From assembly GCA_963680875.1 (NCBI GenBank), contig OY804588.1, positions 60,090,369 to 60,154,368 on the forward strand: DNA of 64,000 bases, in the 5' to 3' direction. The notes under the pieces were generated by a model. That model was not told where the DNA came from and ran no database searches. It saw nothing but the letters and a program-made list of their open reading frames with translations. Positions 58,455 through 64,000 of this stretch are shown here, one piece after another; the first letter of the stretch is position 1; every line of letters starts with the position of its first letter. A program made the position numbers and the translations under genes. Origin of the DNA: Bathymodiolus brooksi (Eukaryota > Mollusca > Bivalvia > Mytilida > Modiolidae).

Positions 58455-61162
58455 GGAGGTAAATAAATAAATAAATAAATAAAGTTTTATTTAGAGTCGA
58501 TACATATCACAACATACATAAAACACAAGCTCTACAGAGCTTTTCAAATCGACTATACATATAACAAAAACAACATACATGCATACATACAAGGTACATA
58601 AAAATACTAGCAAAAATTAAAACATCTATATTAAAAAATAATTTAAACTAATTAATTTAAAATTTCAAGCACTAAGTAAATAAATTAAAATAAGCAGCCT
58701 AAAAAGTAACTATAATTAAAGACAAAGCACAGATTTCAAAAACATCACAGATAAGCAAAACAAATAAATAAATAAAATTATGCTTTAAAGCTATCTACAA
58801 GCATTACAGTGGCATGAGCTACCATTCCATGAATTAATCAAGTTTTTGAATTGTTTAAAAGAATTTTCCAGTCTAAAGTGGTTTGGTAGCTCATTCCATG
58901 TTTTGGCAGCAAAATATTTAAAAGTTTTAATACCATACCTAGTTGTTATGGTCGATGGTATACTAGCAGTATTTTGGTATCTGAAAGAATATTTACTTTG
59001 TTTAATTGTAATTAAATCATGTAAGTACAAAGGACTGGTTTTATTGACAATTTTGAATGTTTCAATGGCTATAGTTCTAATTCGCCTGATTTTTAAAGTG
59101 GGTAATTTGGATTTTGTTAAAAGTTCTTCATATGTGCTGTCAGTATCATCATAGATAAATTTCAGAGCTCTAAATTGTATTTTTTCCATTTTATTTGTAT
59201 TTTGTTCACTGCAAAAGTGCCATGTTACAGGGCAATAATTAAAGTTCGAGAAAATATAAGAGTAGTATATTGTAAGTCTACCAAGTTTTGTTAAGTATTT
59301 ACCAATTCTTTTTAAAATGTTCAGTTGTCTTGAGGCTTTTTTACAGATATTTGCTATATGAGTATTAAAATTTAGTTCAAAATCTATTGTGACTCCCAAA
59401 AGTTTTACCTCATCTTCGCATTTTATTATATTACCATTAAGATTAAAAGAGATATTTTCATTTTTAGTTTTTTTTTCAATTGCTATCGCTTGAAATTTGT
59501 CTGGATTTGCTTTCATTTGGTTTTCAGTAAACCAGTCTATTAAAGTTAGGCTGTCTCTTTCAAGTACTGTGATTAATTGATCCAGATTGTGGCCTTCATA
59601 TGACAAAGTGTTATCATCTGCATAATTATAGAGGGAACTTTCTTGTATAAAATAAAATATATCATTTATAAATATATTAAAAAGTACAGGTCCTAAAATA
59701 GAACCTTGAGGTACACCTTTATATATGTCTTCCCATTCGCTCGTTATATTGCCGATTTTGACACACTGTTTTCTGTTAGAGAGATAATTTTTTATCAGTT
59801 TCAATGCAGATTCACTTACTCCGTATGCATCTAGTTTATTTATTAACAGTTTATGGGGAAGGCAGTCAAAAGCTTTTGACAAATCCATGAGGATGGCCGC
59901 TACAAATTTATTTTCATCCAGGGCCTTTTTCCAATCTTCTATTATTTTTAGAAGAGCTGTTTGGCAACCATAACCCGATCGGAATGCTGACAGAGAAGGA
60001 TGAAACACCTTGTCAAAGAAGGTCACAGTCTGCTCATATATTGCTCTTTCATAAAATTTTGAAATAGTAGGTAATATACTTACAGGTCTATAACTGCATT
60101 TATCTAAAGAGTTATTTTTCTTGAATAGTGGTACAACTTGGGCTTCTTTTAATTTTTCTGGAAAAATGGAATTATTTATTGATTTATTTATTAAATTTGT
60201 AATTGGTTGAACAATAGCTGGTTTTGCAAATTTTAGAAGTTTTCCCGAAATGCCATCACGTCCGGTTGCTTTTTTTGAATTTGCTTTATTTATTTGCTTT
60301 GATACAAAATCATTTTCAATTTCATAAAATATTAATTTAGGAATTTCTTTCTTATTTTCTTTTATAATTTTAATACTTAGATGTTCTTCGGCAGATAAAT
60401 TATTATCATTACCAATATCCTTTGCCACATTTATGAAAAAATTATTAAAATTATTTGCTACTTGAAGTTGGTCATTTATGATCTTATTATTGTCTTCTAA
60501 GATAATATCTTTAGTTATATTACTACCCTTATTAGTTAAAAATGGTTTAATTGTTGGATAAAAGTCAGTAGATTTTGGTCCGCCAACACATCTTTCATAG
60601 AAATATGTTCTAATTGATTGCTTTTTTAATTTTGTTACTAAATTTCTTTGCTTTCGATATGCCTCCCAATTTTTGTTACTTTTATCTTTTAAAAATTCAT
60701 TATGTGTCATCCGTTTTTTATAAACAGCACTTCTCAGGGTTTTATTCATAAAAGGGGCTGGCTGTGAAATTGATTTCCTTTTTTTCATAGGAGCATGTTC
60801 ATCAATAGTATTGACCATAACTTCTTCAAATTTATTATAAGCTTCGTCTACATCTTCAATTTCAGTAATTTTATCCAAATCAGATTTCATTAGATCATTT
60901 ACAAAATTTTCTTCAGAAAAGTTTTTAAAACTCCTGTATGTCTTAAAGCTCTTTTTAGCAGGATTTATATTACCCTTTATTTGCACAGAAATTAAGTTGT
61001 GGACATCACTAATACCACAATTGAAATTTAAGACATTCATACAATTATTGGGTGAATTAGTTAATATAACATCATTGAAAGTAGGATCTGCTATCTTTGT
61101 GAAACATGTTGGCCTTTTTACCAGGTTTGTAAGGTCTAAGATATCACAAACACTTACCAAGG
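58455..61162 (-). mobile_element. 5'-truncated non-LTR retrotransposon (LINE)
   Basis: The unit runs from the broken 5' edge near 61162 to the 3' tail (TTTA)n at 58459-58480. The 3' UTR of about 330 bp includes GTATCGACTCTAAATAAAAC. It is about 2.7 kb, so half or more of a typical element's 5' part, with most of the endonuclease, is missing. Confidence 0.85.
58791..61160 (-). CDS. LINE reverse transcriptase, intact ORF of 789 codons
   Basis: The protein copies element RNA into DNA at the target site. Residues 1-65 are the tail of the apurinic-like endonuclease (RPTCFTKIADPTFNDVILTN; then ISDVHNL in place of the usual SDHxxL). A basic linker follows. The RT core has KATGRDGISGKLLKF near 300, YRPVSILPTISKFYERAIY near 360, AILMDLSKAFDCLPHKLL near 420, GVPQGSILGPVLFNIFINDI near 485 and YADD at 513-516. 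There is no stop or frameshift, so the insertion is young. The start is the first available codon after truncation, not a native start. It resembles CR1/Jockey-group elements and is clearly different from the LINE at 29520. Confidence 0.9.
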   Translation of the reverse strand: MVSVCDILDLTNLVKRPTCFTKIADPTFNDVILTNSPNNCMNVLNFNCGISDVHNLISVQIKGNINPAKKSFKTYRSFKNFSEENFVNDLMKSDLDKITEIEDVDEAYNKFEEVMVNTIDEHAPMKKRKSISQPAPFMNKTLRSAVYKKRMTHNEFLKDKSNKNWEAYRKQRNLVTKLKKQSIRTYFYERCVGGPKSTDFYPTIKPFLTNKGSNITKDIILEDNNKIINDQLQVANNFNNFFINVAKDIGNDNNLSAEEHLSIKIIKENKKEIPKLIFYEIENDFVSKQINKANSKKATGRDGISGKLLKFAKPAIVQPITNLINKSINNSIFPEKLKEAQVVPLFKKNNSLDKCSYRPVSILPTISKFYERAIYEQTVTFFDKVFHPSLSAFRSGYGCQTALLKIIEDWKKALDENKFVAAILMDLSKAFDCLPHKLLINKLDAYGVSESALKLIKNYLSNRKQCVKIGNITSEWEDIYKGVPQGSILGPVLFNIFINDIFYFIQESSLYNYADDNTLSYEGHNLDQLITVLERDSLTLIDWFTENQMKANPDKFQAIAIEKKTKNENISFNLNGNIIKCEDEVKLLGVTIDFELNFNTHIANICKKASRQLNILKRIGKYLTKLGRLTIYYSYIFSNFNYCPVTWHFCSEQNTNKMEKIQFRALKFIYDDTDSTYEELLTKSKLPTLKIRRIRTIAIETFKIVNKTSPLYLHDLITIKQSKYSFRYQNTASIPSTITTRYGIKTFKYFAAKTWNELPNHFRLENSFKQFKNLINSWNGSSCHCNACR

Positions 61163-61761
61163 TGAAGAAAGAACAGAACAGAACAGAATAGAAAACTTTA
61201 TAGTCATATTATTCATAGGTAACGGCAAAAATTGAAAAGTGCTCGTCATATTTAATTAATTCAAACATCGATGGTTAAATTGGCCAAGTATCAACACAAA
61301 ATAACGTCAAAAACATATTCTTTACAACGAAAGGAAAAAGGAGATTGAACCAAATTCAACAACGCCGGCAATGTGTCAATGTCATCGATGCATAACGACG
61401 TCAACAAATTGAACAAGAAAAGATGGAAACTATTATTACTGATAACATTACGGGTGAGTTGTCATATTGAAAATATAATCATTATTGGATAGTTAGTATA
61501 TCAAACAATGAACAAAGCAAAAAATAAAGCTATCGATAGGCAGGGGAGGGTGCCGGTTCATGTTTTTATAAATGGACCTGCCCAACACTCTCTCCGTTCT
61601 CTCTCTCTTTATTTTTATTTATCTCCTTTCGGTCTGGGATATAATGGGAAGGGGGTACGAATAAATCCATAAAATCTAGGGGAAGTGCTGCCAAAATTTT
61701 TCGTGAGGGGGGGGGGGGGGGGGGTAAGAGGTATGAAAACAAATTCTAATGAAAAGGGGGA
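61163..61761. other. Short (AGAAC)n and poly-G tracts, no gene
   Basis: AGAACAGAACAGAACAGAA at 61169-61187 then AAAACTTTATAGTCATATT may be the tail of another LINE on the minus strand. A run of about 19 G lies at 61708-61726. Confidence 0.5.
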
Positions 61762-62163
61762 GGGTCTACCCCACAGGGGCTAGGTGCGTCCGAAAAAAAA
61801 AAATAAAAAAAATACTATATAATACTACAAGGGGCGAACTCGCTTGCTCCCATTTTTTTAAGTCGTCGTGTTAAATTGATCGTAACTTCGGAACGCCTTA
61901 ATATTTTCAAAAAATGTTTCCACCAGTCGAAAGTCAAGTAATTTTCCTTTCCAAAGAGACCCCAATTGTTAGTGTAGGCCTCCGAACTGCTGAGGTATCA
62001 TACACGAACCAAAACAAAACGGCGTGAAAATCCGAAGTCGTACAAACGCTGGGATGACCACTACCCATCTGTGTACAGACTTTCCCATGCGTAAACGAGT
62101 CATTTTGACTAGCTAAATACTTACAATAGTTTCATCCATTCAAATTATGATAAAATTTCTTAC

Positions 62164-62235
62164 CTTACGCCAATTTATATGTCCTTTAAGTCTGTATTTG
62201 ATAGAAATCCCATTTGCATCCTTGACAAACGCCAT
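62164..62235 (-). CDS. Putative first coding exon, left arm
   Basis: ATG followed by 23 codons (MAFVKDANGISIKYRLKG, then HINWRK), then GTAAGAAAT, a strong donor in phase 0. It mirrors the right-arm exon with two residue changes (I/F and Y/N). No downstream exon is recognised within the arm, and the protein family is unknown to me. Confidence 0.4.
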
Positions 62236-62264
62236 AGACGTGAAAATTGAGAGAGTTCTAACGG

Positions 62265-62307
62265 GCTTTTTGATTGGCTGAACAATCTGTTTCAGCCAAT
62301 CAAAAAG
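62265..62307. promoter_or_regulatory. Divergent CCAAT-box centre of the palindrome
   Basis: TTTTTGATTGGCTGAA on the left and TTCAGCCAATCAAAAA on the right place a CCAAT box about 40 bases upstream of each facing ATG, with no TATA box. The symmetry suggests a bidirectional promoter; this is inferred from position only. Confidence 0.45.
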
Positions 62308-62337
62308 CCCGTTAGAACTCTCTCAATTTTCACGTCT

Positions 62338-62409
62338 ATGGCATTTGTCAAGGATGCAAATGGGATTTCTTTCAAAAACAGACTTAAAGGACATATAAAT
62401 TGGCGTAAG
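62338..62409 (+). CDS. Putative first coding exon, right arm
   Basis: ATG at 62338 opens MAFVKDANGISFKNRLKG, then HINWRK, then GTAAGAAAT. Length is 72 nt. Codon third positions near the start (GCA versus GCG) differ from the left arm, and the donor is preserved in both. If one copy is a real gene start, the other is its head-to-head duplicate. Confidence 0.45.
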
Positions 62410-62796
62410 GTAAGAAATTTTATCATAATTTGAATGGATGAAAGTATTTAGCTAGTCAAAATGACTCGTTTACGCATGGGAAAGTCTGTACACAGATGGG
62501 AAGTGGTCATCCCAGCGTTTGTACGACTTCGGATTTTCACGCCGTTTTGTTTTGGTTCGTGTATGATACCTCAGCAGTTCGGAGGCCTACACTAACAATT
62601 GGGGTCTCTTTGGAAAGGAAAATTACTTGACTTTCGACTGGTGGAAACATTTTTTGAAAATATTAAGGTGTTCCGAAGTTACGATCAATTTAACACGACG
62701 ACTTAAAAAAATGGGAGCAAGTGAGTTCGCCCCCTTGTAGTATTATATAGTTTTTTGGGGTTTTTTCGGACGCACCTAGCCCCTGTGATCTACCCT

Positions 62797-64000
62797 GGTC
62801 CTGACACAACAATACATTATTTGGGAAGTAGGCCATTTTCAGTAGTTTATTCACCATGTTCCATTTGTGTCTGAAATGATTTAACTGGTGTAAGCCAGGG
62901 CAGGGACAAATACTTGGGTGGAGAGTGGATGCTTCCTTCTTTGCTTATTATCCTTGCCATTTTATGTCATGGTTTACTTATTGTTCAAAGGGTGGATGCT
63001 GTATCATTTTATTTTACTTTCGTATTGTAACATATTACTGGTAGTCAATGTCGCATTGACAAAATATGAAACTAAAACAGCAACAATTTAATAAATGGAA
63101 ATGTGTAAAAACTCCACTTAGAGTTTTGGTCTCATCGTCGATAGCCCACGTCTATGATATACTCTTCACTCATCACATGTGGGTCAACTGATAGAAAAAT
63201 CCTTGTAGTCATGAATTATTCATCTCAAATCTGCTTGTCTCTGTTATATTTTTGAGGATGTGAATTATTTGCACTTGTATTGCATACATTTTACTGGACC
63301 AGAAAATTATGTTACACTACTTTGATACCTTATTTGCATAGTTAAAAAAAAACATGGTTTTATATTATTTTTTTAATTCTTGTGACATACCGACAATTGT
63401 TAGATTTTAGTAATGTTACATGTATGTTGCTATAACAACTTCTAAATGCTGAATAAAGAAAACCCTGAATTTTCATGAGATGTCATAAAACTACACATGT
63501 ATTTAAAGTCATATCACAAACAGAAAGAGGACATTTTTTTGTGTACACAGATCAATTTAATGTATTATTTAATATTTTCTTACTCTTTTATATGGTTTTT
63601 GTGAGTAAGTGAATGAAAATAAAGATATGCATAAAAAAAAATCTACATTTACCTTTCACAATATTGCTGTTTTTAATCTTGATAACTATACTAATATTGT
63701 GGTATGAAGAATTAAAAATAGCATTTAGAAAATTTTTTAATTTTTAGATATGAACTACATTTGTACATTATTAAAGTTCTCAATGCTTTGTGATTTTTTT
63801 TTCTTTAGTCAGATTATGGTAATTGAACTTCACTACTACAGCTGGTCTGGATTGGTAGTTGAAGGTTAATAAATCCCCGAGATTGAATGAGAAGAACATG
63901 GAACATTCAGCTCATTTCCAAATTGAGGACAAATATGAAGAAATTGTTCACTATATTATGAATAAATTATAAATTTTACTATTTTTACCTCGCATGGATC
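62797..64000. other. No recognisable gene
   Basis: AT-rich sequence to the end of the window, without a supported exon or repeat. Exons downstream of the right-arm start could lie here or beyond, but none is identifiable by eye. Confidence 0.4.

Larger units (their letters stand above)
61762..62796. repeat. Near-perfect 1-kb palindrome
   Basis: Arms 61762-62282 and 62291-62796 are reverse complements around an 8-base centre. Differences are few: a 9-bp insertion near 62130, ATC/TTC and TAC/AAC codon changes near 62187-62195, and the A-rich tip. These differences argue against a simple read or assembly artefact. Each arm carries one exon-like ORF start. Confidence 0.9.

Noticed and set aside
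58846..59154. 102-codon plus-strand ORF
   Set aside because: Antisense shadow of the intact LINE ORF at 58791-61160.

Overview
This is AT-rich animal nuclear DNA dominated by transposable elements. The evidence is spliced exons with GT/AG borders, two non-LTR retrotransposons, Tc1/mariner and hAT debris, tRNA-derived SINEs and almost no long ORF outside transposons. The repeat families (units with GCCATCTTGG, ends reading GAGGCTC...CTCACCTG and CAGGTGAGCTAAAA) look like those common in bivalve molluscs, so a marine bivalve is my best guess; that is inference.

Layout. 69-2738 is a composite of SINE, TA-flanked TIR element and hAT-type MITE, and it is repeated at 50769-55172. 3490-5060 is a dead LINE split by a Tc1 fragment. 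6018-8724 holds two copies of the main repeat family and a SINE head. 9803-34161 is a long-inverted-repeat (foldback-like) element whose arms carry a 59-bp minisatellite. Inside it lies a LINE (13672-13991 plus 29520-31908), cut by a 15.5-kb element (13992-29519) that is almost entirely a 332-bp satellite with higher-order structure. A shorter sister with 7 satellite units lies just upstream (10741-13671). Short exon-like duplications flank the foldback element on both sides. 36-45 kb holds more copies of the main family, including a 3.1-kb one at 41581-44727. 46547-50767 contains three minus-strand exons of a CLCC1-like gene. 55173-58202 is a Tc1-type element whose transposase is broken by a palindromic MITE. 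58455-61162 is a 5'-truncated LINE with an intact 789-codon reverse transcriptase ORF. 61762-62796 is a near-perfect 1-kb palindrome with two identical-looking first exons facing away from a shared CCAAT-box centre.

The most interesting system is the main repeat family, here called HINE-like (Helentron-associated interspersed-element-like). Two natural filled/empty comparisons, one against a duplicated empty site and one by restoring the LINE reading frame, define its ends as C(C/T)AGAGG...CTAA, inserted between two A residues with no target-site duplication. Both ends form hairpins whose stems covary between copies. This fits a rolling-circle, Helentron-type non-autonomous element. Its body is built of ~165-bp monomers, and one copy has grown to about 45 dimers with a nested heptameric higher-order repeat. 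Each dimer carries YY1-like motifs. No autonomous Rep/helicase partner is present in the window.
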